Below, piece after piece: positions 1-7,373 of a stretch of 40,478 nucleotides of DNA. The notes beneath the pieces are model-generated. The model was not told the origin of the DNA. It was given only the letters and a program-made list of their open reading frames with translations, and did no database searches. Position 1 is the stretch's first letter, and every line of letters starts with the position of its first letter. Location of the stretch: the NCBI RefSeq assembly GCF_004134825.1, contig NZ_SDPN01000039.1, positions 1 to 40,478 on the forward strand. The letters run 5' to 3'. Both the position numbers and the translations under genes were made by a program. The DNA is from Agromyces albus (lineage in GTDB: Bacteria; Actinomycetota; Actinomycetes; Actinomycetales; Microbacteriaceae).

Positions 1-1176
1 ATCGACGACGGTGGAGCGCCCGTGCGGCAGCGCGAGGGCCGGCCGGCCGGCCGGTCGCCGCGAGCTCCGCGGCCCTCGCTCGAACCGACCCATCGCGAGT
101 GCCACGGGCACGACGGCCATCGCCGCGACGGTGAGCCAGATCGGCCGGGTCGCCCACCACTCGAGGCTCAGCGGCTCGGGCAGCGGCACGCCGAGCGTCG
201 ACTCCGCGACGAGGCTCGCACCCGCGAGCGCGATGAGCACGGGCATGTGCCACAGGTAGACCGTCATGGCGCGCTCGCCGACGGCGGAGACGAGCCGCGA
301 GGCATCCGGTCCATCGGTCACGGCACGCAACCGCGGTCGCACGAGTTGGAAGAGCGCGAGCTGGGCGATGCCGAGCACGACGAGGCACACCGTGGGCGGA
401 TTGAGGTTCTCGAGCATGTCGACGTCGTAGGGACCGATCACGGTGAGCACCGCGAGGAAGGCGAGCGACCCGGCGGCCACCGCGCCGAGGGTGCTGCGCC
501 GAACGCGGTCGATCCCGCCGTCGGCGAGCCAGAAGCCGAGCTGCTGCACGAGCAGCCACACGAGGAGCAGGTTCACGAACCCGATCCCCTCGATGCCGGT
601 CGCCATTCGCACGACGTCGACCGATACGACCGCAGCGAGCAGTGCTACGGGGGTGAGCACCCGGGCCCGTTCATGCGCCCGCACGAGCAGCGGCACGAGC
701 GCCGAGGTCGCAACGTAGACGCCGAGGAACCACAGCGGCTGGCCGATGCGGAACCCCGCGGTCGCGACGATGTCCGCCGGCATCCCCGACATCGCGAGGG
801 CGATGAGCGCCACGGCGACGACGACGACGAGCGCGATCGCCGGGCGCACGAGCCGCTCGAGCCGGGCACGCACGTACTCGCTGCTGCTCGCCCCTCGCGC
901 CCGCATCGACTGCCAGTGGCGATAGCTCGAGAAGCCGCCCGCGATGAAGAAGAGCGGCATGATCTGCACGACCCAGCTGACCGGGCCGAACCACGCCTGG
1001 CCCTCGAGGGCGTTCTGGAGGATCGGGCCGTCGGGGCCGACGCTCACGCCGACCATCATCGCGTGCAGGGCGAACACCGCGACGAGCAGCACGACCCGGA
1101 TCGCGTCGATGCTGGAGTCCCGGTGAACCCTGCTGGGGGCGGATGTCGCGAGGGGGCGTGCGAGCGTGTCGGTCAT
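1..1176 (-). CDS. Acyltransferase 3 family membrane protein (3' end missing)
   Basis: The reading frame opens at an ATG and runs without a stop for 392 codons to the left edge, so the C-terminus is cut off. It begins MTDTLARPLATSAPS, then has many hydrophobic segments. The first carries DAIRVVLLVAVFALHAMM, where the His matches the family's membrane-embedded catalytic His, and later ones hold FFIAGGFSSYRHW and TVYLWHMPVLIAL. This is the layout of OafA/acyltransferase-3 proteins, integral membrane enzymes that move acyl groups onto sugars or envelope polymers. The substrate cannot be told from sequence. AGGAAGGG lies about 8 bases before the ATG. The gene is divergent from the thioesterase gene, and a 20-bp perfect palindrome lies between them. 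Family is confident, specific function unknown. Confidence 0.85.
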   Translation of the reverse strand, partial: MTDTLARPLATSAPSRVHRDSSIDAIRVVLLVAVFALHAMMVGVSVGPDGPILQNALEGQAWFGPVSWVVQIMPLFFIAGGFSSYRHWQSMRARGASSSEYVRARLERLVRPAIALVVVVAVALIALAMSGMPADIVATAGFRIGQPLWFLGVYVATSALVPLLVRAHERARVLTPVALLAAVVSVDVVRMATGIEGIGFVNLLLVWLLVQQLGFWLADGGIDRVRRSTLGAVAAGSLAFLAVLTVIGPYDVDMLENLNPPTVCLVVLGIAQLALFQLVRPRLRAVTDGPDASRLVSAVGERAMTVYLWHMPVLIALAGASLVAESTLGVPLPEPLSLEWWATRPIWLTVAAMAVVPVALAMGRFERGPRSSRRPAGRPALALPHGRSTVVD

Positions 1177-1268
1177 GACCGGGTCCCTTCCTGGCGGTTT
1201 CCTCCGCCCATGAGGGCAGGTTAGGAACGTGGTACCGGTGAGCCCATCACCCCGGGGAGCCGTTCCCG

Positions 1269-1288
1269 ACCCCTACCCGGGTAGGGGT
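1269..1288. promoter_or_regulatory. 20-bp perfect palindrome between divergent genes
   Basis: ACCCCTACCC is followed directly by its exact reverse complement GGGTAGGGGT. It sits 93 bases upstream of the acyltransferase start and 109 bases upstream of the thioesterase start. The centre is about 65 bases upstream of a possible acyltransferase start point (TAACCT-like -10 near 1217-1222). That spacing would suit an activator, but this is inference. A degenerate copy lies upstream of the histidine kinase gene. Confidence 0.6.
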
Positions 1289-1396
1289 GGGCGCGCCTTC
1301 TCGAGCGGACCGAGGGCTTTACGCGACGGCCTCGCAGGACGACGCTGGGGTGGACGACTCAGGCGGGCGGTCCGCTTCGTCGGGGAAGAGGGCGCC

Positions 1397-1900
1397 ATGG
1401 CCGACGCGACAGCACTCAGGAGCAAGTCGTTCGAGTGGGTCGATCCGCTCGCGATCGCTCACCAGGTGGTCGGCATGAGCGGCCTCGAGTACCTGCACGC
1501 GGTGCGCGACGGGACGGCGGCGTGGCCGCCGATGGGAGTGCTCATGAACTTCGAGCTGGCCGAGGCCGAACGCGGGCGCGTGGTCATCACGTGCACCCCT
1601 GGTGAGGAGCACTACAACCCGCTCGGCATCGTGCACGGCGGACTGCTGTGCACGCTGCTCGACACGGTCATCGGCTGCGCGACGCACACGACGCTCGAGC
1701 GAGGCACCGGGTACACGTCGATCGAGCTCAAGGTCAGCTACCTGCGGCCGGTCACGCTCGAGACCGGCCCGCTGACGGGCACGGGAACCGTCACGAAAGA
1801 CGGACGACGCGTGGTCTTCGCCGAGGGCACCGTGACCGACGATGACGGCAACCTCGTCGCGACCGCGTCGAGCTCGCTGCTGGTGCTGTCGCCGCGGTGA
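1397..1900 (+). CDS. PaaI-family hotdog thioesterase
   Basis: The 167-residue protein is a single hotdog-fold domain. The motif YNPLGIVHGGLLCTLLD, around residues 75-91, is the PaaI/YbgC-type HGG signature that places the acyl-CoA thioester at the dimer interface. It is followed by TGYTSIELKVSYLRPV, the usual central strand. Such enzymes hydrolyse (aryl)acyl-CoA thioesters, and PaaI itself rescues CoA trapped by misprocessed phenylacetate intermediates. Because the window holds a complete set of phenylacetate ring-opening genes, that role is possible. The gene is, however, 10 kb from them with no PaaR-like box seen, so I do not name it paaI. ATG 1397 is chosen because GAAGAGG lies just upstream and the protein starts at normal family length. 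A longer in-frame opening from 1229 has no conserved sequence. Confidence 0.8.
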   Translation: MADATALRSKSFEWVDPLAIAHQVVGMSGLEYLHAVRDGTAAWPPMGVLMNFELAEAERGRVVITCTPGEEHYNPLGIVHGGLLCTLLDTVIGCATHTTLERGTGYTSIELKVSYLRPVTLETGPLTGTGTVTKDGRRVVFAEGTVTDDDGNLVATASSSLLVLSPR

Positions 1901-1925
1901 TCGAGGATCGGGGTCAGGATCCGGG

Positions 1926-2597
1926 TCAGGATCCGGGCTGCACGAGCCCGGTGTCGTACGCGAGCACGACGGCGTGCACGCGATCGCGCAGCCCGAGCTT
2001 CTGCAGCACCTTGCTCACGTGCGTCTTCACCGTCTGCTCTGCGATGAAGAGCGCCGCGGCGATCTCGGAGTTCGACAGGCCGCGGCCCACGAGGGTGAGC
2101 ACTTCGCGTTCACGTTCGGTGAGCGCGGCGAGCCGGGTGCCCGACGGCCGCGGCGGCGGCCCCGACCGGGCGAAGTCCTCGATGAGGCGACGGGTCACGC
2201 TCGGGGCGAGGAGCGCATCTCCGCCGGCGACGATGCGCACGGCGGCCACGAGCTCTTCAGGGGTCGCGTCCTTCAGGAGGAACCCGCTCGCGCCGGCGCG
2301 CAGCGCTTCGTAGACGTAGTCGTCGATGTCGAACGTCGTGAGCATGAGCACGCGCGGCACGTAGTCGGAACTGCGCGGCGGGGTCTGCAGGGCGCGAGTC
2401 GCCTCGATGCCGTTCTGGAGCGGCATCCGCACGTCCATGACGACGACGTCGGGACGCAGGCTCTGTGCGAGCGAGACCGCCTCGACGCCGTCGGCAGCCT
2501 GGCCGACGACCTCGATGCCCGGTTGCGCCGCGAGCACCGCGGCGAAGCCGGCTCGCACCATCGCCTGGTCGTCGGCGATCAGCACGGAGATCGTCAC
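1926..2597 (-). CDS. NarL/LuxR-family response regulator
   Basis: This is a 223-residue response regulator. The receiver domain (about 1-120) has the acidic pair in IADDQ, the phospho-acceptor Asp55 in VVVMDVRMP, and the conserved Lys in [11 protein letters not shown]. The C-terminal LuxR-type helix-turn-helix (about 158-220) reads [18 protein letters not shown] and then [13 protein letters not shown]. The GTG start overlaps the kinase stop codon (GTGA), and the kinase's GGAGGA lies just upstream, so the two proteins are translationally coupled. It is the output partner of the adjacent DesK/LiaS-type kinase. Its targets are unknown, but a palindrome with CCCCTACCC arms near both the kinase and the neighbouring divergent promoter is a candidate site. 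Stop-proximal bases 1932-1949 can form a CCGGGCT/AGCCCGG hairpin. Confidence 0.93.
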   Translation of the reverse strand: MTISVLIADDQAMVRAGFAAVLAAQPGIEVVGQAADGVEAVSLAQSLRPDVVVMDVRMPLQNGIEATRALQTPPRSSDYVPRVLMLTTFDIDDYVYEALRAGASGFLLKDATPEELVAAVRIVAGGDALLAPSVTRRLIEDFARSGPPPRPSGTRLAALTEREREVLTLVGRGLSNSEIAAALFIAEQTVKTHVSKVLQKLGLRDRVHAVVLAYDTGLVQPGS

Positions 2598-3907
2598 GCC
2601 ATTCCTCCGTCGGGCTCGAGCGGCAAGGTCGCGAGCACCCGGAATCCGCCCCCGGGCTGCTCGCCGAACTCTATGCTCCCACCGAGCAGCGCCGCTCGCT
2701 CGCGCATGCCGATGAGCCCCTGGCCGCCGTCGCCCTTCACGTCGAGCGCCGCAGCATCCGGTGACGCGTCGTTCTCGATGCCCACGACGAGATCGCCCGC
2801 GAGCACTTCGGCCGACACGTGCGTGGCGGCCCCGGGTGCATGCCGCACGACGTTGCTGAGCGCCTCCTGCACGATGCGATATGCGGCGGTCGCCGCGAGT
2901 CCGCCCTCGGGCAGTCGATCGCCGAGCACGAGGGTCACGGGAACTCCGGCGCGTTCGACGGATGCCGCAAGTGCGGGCAACTCGGCGAGACCGGGCTGCG
3001 GCGCGGTGTCGGCCGCGGCATCCGCGCTCCTCAGCACGCCGAGGAGTTGGCGCATCTCGGCCATCGCGGTGCGTGCGGAGGTCGCGATCTCGGCGAACTC
3101 GGCTCGCGCGCCGTCGCTCAGCCCCTCGACGCGATAGGGCGCACTCGTGGCCTGCACGTGGATGATCGAGAGCCCGTGCGCGACCACGTCGTGGAGCTCG
3201 CGGGCGATGCGGGTGCGTTCCTCGACGAGGATGCGGCGCTGCTGCTCGTCGGCGGAGTGCGCACGCTCGCGGAACAGCTCGACGCCGATCACCCGTCGTT
3301 GCGCGATCGCCACGGCGACCGCGAGCGCCAGGGCGGTGATCGCGGCTCCCGTCACGGCGTTGCCCGCGGCACCCGCATCGACGAACCCGAAGGGTGCGGT
3401 GACGAGCATGGTCGCCGCCCAGGCGGCGAGTCCCTGCCACCACGGCGTGAGGAGTCCGAGCACGACGAGGAGCGCGCCCTGCCCGATGATCGCCGTCACC
3501 GGCCACGGCCACGGCGCCCCGTCGGAGCCGGCCGAGAGCAACGCGAACGCGAGGAGGCCTGCGGTCGCGAGGCCGATCGCGAGCCAGGGCAGCCGTATCG
3601 CGAGCGGGATCGCCGCCGAGAGCAGGAGGCTCGTGCCGAACGCCGCGAGGAGGTGCACCCCGTAGACGGTCGCGGCGAGCGGTACCGACACGGTGAAGAG
3701 CATGAAGGCGAGCAGCGACGTGGTCACCCACATCCACGCGCGGAACTGGCGCTCTTCGTCGGCGCGGTCGACCGCCCCTGCGGCGACCTGCGCGCGCGTC
3801 GGTCGCGGCACTCGCGGCACTCGCGGCGGCTTGGGCGGCTGTGGCAGCTTGGGCGGCTGGGGCGCCGTGGGAACGGCGCGCTGGTCGGTGTTCTGGCTCT
3901 CGTCCAT
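2594..3907 (-). CDS. Sensor histidine kinase, HisKA_3 (DesK/LiaS/NarX) type
   Basis: The 437-residue protein has a disordered Pro-rich N-terminus (residues 15-40, repeated [11 protein letters not shown]). Six or so membrane helices follow between about 58 and 202, with no sizeable extracellular sensor domain. The HisKA_3 box [15 protein letters not shown] holds His239. The HATPase domain shows VVRHAPGA (N-box variant) and [17 protein letters not shown] (G-box). It should autophosphorylate and pass phosphate to the response regulator whose GTG overlaps its stop. A buried sensor with no large loop is typical of kinases that sense membrane or envelope state. I chose ATG 3907, with GGAAGAG 11 bases upstream; an ATG at 3946 would add 13 residues with no conserved features. 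Confidence 0.92.
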   Translation of the reverse strand: MDESQNTDQRAVPTAPQPPKLPQPPKPPRVPRVPRPTRAQVAAGAVDRADEERQFRAWMWVTTSLLAFMLFTVSVPLAATVYGVHLLAAFGTSLLLSAAIPLAIRLPWLAIGLATAGLLAFALLSAGSDGAPWPWPVTAIIGQGALLVVLGLLTPWWQGLAAWAATMLVTAPFGFVDAGAAGNAVTGAAITALALAVAVAIAQRRVIGVELFRERAHSADEQQRRILVEERTRIARELHDVVAHGLSIIHVQATSAPYRVEGLSDGARAEFAEIATSARTAMAEMRQLLGVLRSADAAADTAPQPGLAELPALAASVERAGVPVTLVLGDRLPEGGLAATAAYRIVQEALSNVVRHAPGAATHVSAEVLAGDLVVGIENDASPDAAALDVKGDGGQGLIGMRERAALLGGSIEFGEQPGGGFRVLATLPLEPDGGMA

Positions 3908-3970
3908 CGTGCGAGTCACTCTTCCACGCGGCATCCGGAGCTGCATCCCTCCGCCGAACCATTCCGCGGC

Positions 3971-3990
3971 AGTACCGGGGTAGGGGCTCG
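3971..3990 (-). promoter_or_regulatory. Degenerate copy of the CCCCTACCC palindrome upstream of the kinase gene
   Basis: On the minus strand this reads AGCCCCTACCCCGGTACT. The left arm CCCCTACCC is identical to that of the palindrome at 1269-1288, and the right arm CGGTA is partly kept. It lies about 65-80 bases upstream of the kinase ATG, where an autoregulating response regulator could bind. The shared word is seen directly; binding is inference. Confidence 0.4.
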
Positions 3991-4001
3991 GCGAGGTCGG
4001 A

Positions 4002-5042
4002 TCACTCGTCGGGCGGCAGCGCCGTCTCCGCCGGCCGCGCGAGTCCGTCGACCGCGGTGTCGGCGCGCATCGCCGCCGAGTCGCGGATGTCGCGGGCCCG
4101 CTGCTCGCGGTTCTTCTCGATGAGCCGGTCGTCGCGCAGTGGCAGCTGCACGTGCTCCTCGGCGAGGATGCCGGCGCGAAGCTGGCGGGCGCGCTCCACC
4201 TCGGTGTCGAGCACCGCCCCGAACATCATCGCGAGATTCGACAGCCACACCCACAGGAGGAACGCGATGATCCCGCCCACGACGCCGAACGTGCGCTGGT
4301 AGCCGCCGAATCCGAAGACGTAGAGCCAGAACAGCGCCGTCGTGACGATCCAGGCGAGCAGCGCGCCCACTGCGCCGACACTGAGCCAGCGGAAGTTGCG
4401 GCGCTTCACGTTCGGCCCCGCCCAGTAGAGCACCGCGATCACGAGGATCGCGACGCCGACGAGCACGGGCAGCTTCGCGAGGTCCCACCAGAGCACGACG
4501 CCCTCGTCGATACCGATCACGCGAGCGAGCGAGTCCGCCACGGGCCCGCTCACGATGAGCGCGAAGGCCACGATCGCGCCGAGCACGACGATCAACGCCG
4601 AGACGCCGATCATCGTGGGTCGCATCTCCCAGAACGGACGTCCCTCGCCGACGCCGTAGATGCGGTTCATGCCCCGGCCAAACGCGCCGACGAAGCTCGA
4701 TGCCGCCCACACGACGCCGACCAGTCCCGTGATGAAGGCGAGCGCAGCGTTCGAGGCGTTCACGAGCTGCTCGAGCGGCTCGCGCAATGCCTCCGCGACG
4801 GATTCCCCGCCGAGATCCCCGATCACCTCGAGCGCGTTCTCGGCGCCGGCTTCGGCGCTGCCGAAGATGCCGACGGTCGCGAGCGTCGCGAGGAGCGCGG
4901 GGAAGACCGCGAGCACCGCGTAGTAGGTGAGCGCGGCCGCCAGGTCGTACACCTGGTTGATGCGGTACTCGTGCACCGTGCGCCTGAGGATGACGCGCCA
5001 GTCGTCGCGCGACAGCTCGGCAGGTGAGTCGTTGTCGGACAT
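4002..5042 (-). CDS. YihY/BrkB-family membrane protein
   Basis: The 346-residue protein has six or so membrane helices. The family signature is at the N-terminus: DLAAALTYYAVLAVFPALLA (residues 33-52), followed by the amphipathic ENALEVIGDLGG region. Later segments include GLVGVVWAASSFVGAFGRGMNRIYG, RPTMIGVSALIVVLG, and the C-terminal VVGGIIAFLLWVWLSNLAMMFGAVLDTE. This family (formerly mis-annotated as RNase BN) is of uncertain function, with a suggested role as an inner-membrane transporter or envelope factor. The last 55 residues form a charged cytoplasmic tail (EKNREQRARDIRDSA). The ATG follows GGGAGCACCACG. The gene is on the same strand as the hydrolase 77 bases upstream and the two-component genes downstream. 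Confidence 0.9.
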   Translation of the reverse strand: MSDNDSPAELSRDDWRVILRRTVHEYRINQVYDLAAALTYYAVLAVFPALLATLATVGIFGSAEAGAENALEVIGDLGGESVAEALREPLEQLVNASNAALAFITGLVGVVWAASSFVGAFGRGMNRIYGVGEGRPFWEMRPTMIGVSALIVVLGAIVAFALIVSGPVADSLARVIGIDEGVVLWWDLAKLPVLVGVAILVIAVLYWAGPNVKRRNFRWLSVGAVGALLAWIVTTALFWLYVFGFGGYQRTFGVVGGIIAFLLWVWLSNLAMMFGAVLDTEVERARQLRAGILAEEHVQLPLRDDRLIEKNREQRARDIRDSAAMRADTAVDGLARPAETALPPDE

Positions 5043-5119
5043 CGTGGTGCTCCCGGGTCGGCTGGCTGAGCCGAGCCTACGACTCGCCCCCCGAACCGTG
5101 GCAGGGGTTGCGCTTGGCG

Positions 5120-6130
5120 TCAGTCGAGGTGCGCGTGCAGGAAGGCCGCGACGCGAGCCCGCAGCGCCTCGTCGAGGATTCCGATCGAGTGGGCCGTCCC
5201 GGGCACCACGGCGAGCTCGACCGGCACGCCGGCTGCGGCGAGCGCTGCAGCGAACCGGGTGGACTGGCCGAGCGGAACGGACTCTGCGTCGGCGTGCCCG
5301 ATGAAGACCGGCGGGTCGCTCGGGTCGATTCGCATGCCCGGCGAGGCATCCAACGCCTGTGGGCACGCCTCGGGGCTTGCCCCCGGCTCGCAACCGAGAT
5401 ATTCGCCGACAATCGTGCGCAGCCAATCGGATGCCGCGTCGGCCTCGAGCTCGGCCGCGCCGAGCCCGACCGGGCCCGAGAGCTCGGCCACCGCGGCGAC
5501 GCGCGACCCCTCGTCGAGCGCGCCCTCGCCGGTCATGCCGAGCAGCGCCGCGAGATTGCCGCCCGCCGAGCCGCCGAACGCGCCGATGCGCTCGGGGTCG
5601 ATGCCGAACCGCTCGACCTGCTCGGGCGCGCGCAGCCACTCGACGGCGAGCGCCACGTCGTCGATCGCTGCCGGGAAGCGCGCGTCGGGCACGAGCCGGT
5701 AGTTGACGGATGCCGCGACGAACCCCTCGCTCGCGAGCCAGAGGCACACGTTGCGCCAGTCGGCGTTGGCCTTGTCGCCGCGTGCCCAGCTGCCGCCGTG
5801 GATCGAGACCACCGCTGGGCGCGCTTCGCCGAGCACGCTCTCGGGCGGGCTGCAGACGTCGAGGGTGAGCAGCGTTCCGTCGTCGCGCACGCCGTATTCG
5901 AGGTCGGCGTCGACGACGAGGTTGCCCGGAGGCGTGAAGGTGCGGATGCCGATGACGGCCGAGCCGATGACCTCGCTCGCGGCATCCGTGCCCTTGGGAG
6001 ATATCTCACGCAGCTCGGTGTGGAATCCGGAGAGCATGATGACGCCCGTGATGACGGCTGCAGCCGTGACGACCGACGCGATCCGCCTGGCGCGGATGCC
6101 GGGGCCGCCTGCCATTCGGGTCGAGGTCAC
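5120..6130 (-). CDS. Alpha/beta hydrolase (hormone-sensitive-lipase-like esterase), membrane-anchored
   Basis: This 336-residue esterase has one N-terminal membrane segment (IASVVTAAAVITGVIML, about 17-33) that should anchor or export it. The oxyanion-hole motif is VVSIHGGSWARGD, and the nucleophile elbow is GAFGGSAGGNLAALLG (GxSxG with an extra Gly pair). The likely acid is in DPPVFIGHADAE and the His in VPGTAHSIG. NYRLVPDARFPAAIDDV is typical of BD-FAE/esterase families acting on short carboxyl esters. The substrate is unknown. GTG 6130 is preferred: GGAG lies 8 bases upstream, whereas the in-frame ATG at 6115 has no ribosome-binding site. Confidence 0.85.
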   Translation of the reverse strand: MTSTRMAGGPGIRARRIASVVTAAAVITGVIMLSGFHTELREISPKGTDAASEVIGSAVIGIRTFTPPGNLVVDADLEYGVRDDGTLLTLDVCSPPESVLGEARPAVVSIHGGSWARGDKANADWRNVCLWLASEGFVAASVNYRLVPDARFPAAIDDVALAVEWLRAPEQVERFGIDPERIGAFGGSAGGNLAALLGMTGEGALDEGSRVAAVAELSGPVGLGAAELEADAASDWLRTIVGEYLGCEPGASPEACPQALDASPGMRIDPSDPPVFIGHADAESVPLGQSTRFAAALAAAGVPVELAVVPGTAHSIGILDEALRARVAAFLHAHLD

Positions 6131-6241
6131 ACCGGTCTCCGTGTTCAGGGGTGGAGTGATGCTACCTCAGGTTCTCTGCGGCGGATGCATCACCGCAGCA
6201 CGGCCTCAGTACTCGGCCCGGCGCGGAAGGGTCGGGCCCGA

Positions 6242-6436
6242 TCACATCGGGGTGATCGGCTCCTCGGGGTTCGGTGCGAGCGGTTCCTCAGGGTTGGGCG
6301 CGAGCGGCTCCTCGGGCCCGGCGGGCCCGGGCTCGACGGGCTCGGGCCTCGTGGGGACGGGGTTCGGATTCGTGGGGTCGGGGTACGGCAGGTTGGGATC
6401 GGTCGGGTCGGGGTTCGGCAGGTTCGGATCGGTCAT
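6242..6436 (-). CDS. Small proline-rich protein of unknown function
   Basis: This is a 64-residue protein made almost only of Pro, Asn, Asp, Glu and Thr. It begins MTDPNLPNPDPTDPNLPYPD, where a NLPxPDPTxPN unit repeats, and ends with two tandem LAPNPEEP units. There is no signal peptide, membrane helix or known domain. It is acidic and surely disordered. The start is well supported by AAGGAG 8 bases before the ATG. Its neighbours on the same strand are an esterase (downstream) and an acetyltransferase (upstream), with gaps of 111 and 74 bases. I do not recognise a function. A chance frame is possible, but the ribosome-binding site and clean repeats argue for a real gene. Confidence 0.6.
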   Translation of the reverse strand: MTDPNLPNPDPTDPNLPYPDPTNPNPVPTRPEPVEPGPAGPEEPLAPNPEEPLAPNPEEPITPM

Positions 6437-6510
6437 GGCTGCTGCTCCTTCTGCTTCTTCGCTGATGCGTGCGACGCTACGCCGTCGCCTCGCTCACGGC
6501 TACAGGAGGG

Positions 6511-7119
6511 TCAGAAACGGTCGATCTCGGCACGCGCCGGGATGAGGTCGTCGTCGGTGACCTGCCGAACCACCCGGCACGGGGTTCCGACGGCGACGGT
6601 CATGGGTGGGATGTCGCGGGTCACGACACTGCCGGCGCCGATGACGGCGCCGTATCCGATCGTGACGCCGGGAAGCACGACGACGTTGCTGCCGATCCAG
6701 ACCTTGTCCTCGATGACGATGGGGGCGGAGAACCGTCGGAAGTCGACGCGCAAGTCAGGGTGCACGGGATGCCCCGTCGTCGTCAGCGTGACGCTCGGCG
6801 CGATCATGACCCCGTTTCCGATCCGGATCTCGACGTCGTCGACGAAGGTGAGGTTGACGTTGCCGAAGAAGTCGTCGCCGATATACACATTGCTTCCGAA
6901 TCCCGCGTGGAACGGGGAGAGCAGCACGGTTCGGGCACCCACCGATCCGAGAATCGCCTCGAGGAGTGACCGGCGTCCTTCCGTGTCGCTCGGACGCGTC
7001 TGGTTGTAGTCGAAGATCAGGTCGGTGCGGCGTCGTGGGTTCTGGAAGGAGGCCTCCGATTCCGTGTAGAGCAGGCCCCGTCGAATTCTCTCGAGTACTT
7101 CGTCGTGCCGATCTGTCAT
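6511..7119 (-). CDS. Maltose/galactoside-type sugar O-acetyltransferase
   Basis: The 202-residue protein is of the LacA/Maa/NodL family. The N-terminal Mac domain includes GLLYTESEASFQN and the substrate region FDYNQTRPSD. From about residue 70 it is a left-handed beta-helix of hexapeptide repeats (GSNVYIGDDFFGN, IGNGVMIAPSVTL, IEDKVWIGSNVVVLPGVTIG, GAVIGAGSVVTRDIP). The acetyl-acceptor-activating His is in TTTGHPVHPDLR. It would move an acetyl group from acetyl-CoA to a sugar hydroxyl in the cytoplasm. ATG 7119 has GGGAG 7 bases upstream; the longer frame to 7260 is not conserved-looking. Length and motifs are normal for the family. Confidence 0.92.
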   Translation of the reverse strand: MTDRHDEVLERIRRGLLYTESEASFQNPRRRTDLIFDYNQTRPSDTEGRRSLLEAILGSVGARTVLLSPFHAGFGSNVYIGDDFFGNVNLTFVDDVEIRIGNGVMIAPSVTLTTTGHPVHPDLRVDFRRFSAPIVIEDKVWIGSNVVVLPGVTIGYGAVIGAGSVVTRDIPPMTVAVGTPCRVVRQVTDDDLIPARAEIDRF

Positions 7120-7326
7120 GCGCTTCTCCCTCTGCTCTTCGCGTCGGATGCCTCGTGCGGGCGTTCTCCCAGCGACATCCGCTATTCTGAGACGGTCGGT
7201 TCTGGACACCGCGCCGTGCGCGGATGGGTTTGTGAGTCTTGAGGGCCGGTTTCGCAGCAATCAGCTGTGGATAGTCACCGTATGTGAACGGCCCCGGTCG
7301 ACGATGTTCCGGGTTCTCAGTGTGCT

Positions 7327-7358
7327 GCGCCGCAGGCGCTGCCATGTACTCAAGTACA
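7327..7358 (+). promoter_or_regulatory. Two small hairpins in the helicase mRNA leader
   Basis: GCGCC-GCA-GGCGC (7327-7339) and TGTAC-TCAA-GTACA (7345-7358) are perfect short stem-loops ending 15 bases before the helicase ATG and 4 bases before its AGGA. They lie in a leader of well over 100 bases if transcription starts near 7270 (TGGATAGT-like -10 at about 7267-7274). Structured leaders that control translation at low temperature are known for cold-shock genes, so this may be one. That role is inference. Confidence 0.4.
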
Positions 7359-7373
7359 ACCCAGGAAGTCATC

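Noticed and set aside
22..1224. A 400-residue plus-strand frame opposite the first acyltransferase
   Set aside because: Its composition (Arg, Asp, Glu, His) is typical of antisense frames in GC-rich genes; no motif or ribosome-binding site.
1906..1937. Two tandem GGTCAGGATCCGG units after the thioesterase gene
   Set aside because: Only two short copies, one overlapping the response-regulator stop codon; it may aid termination but nothing more can be supported.
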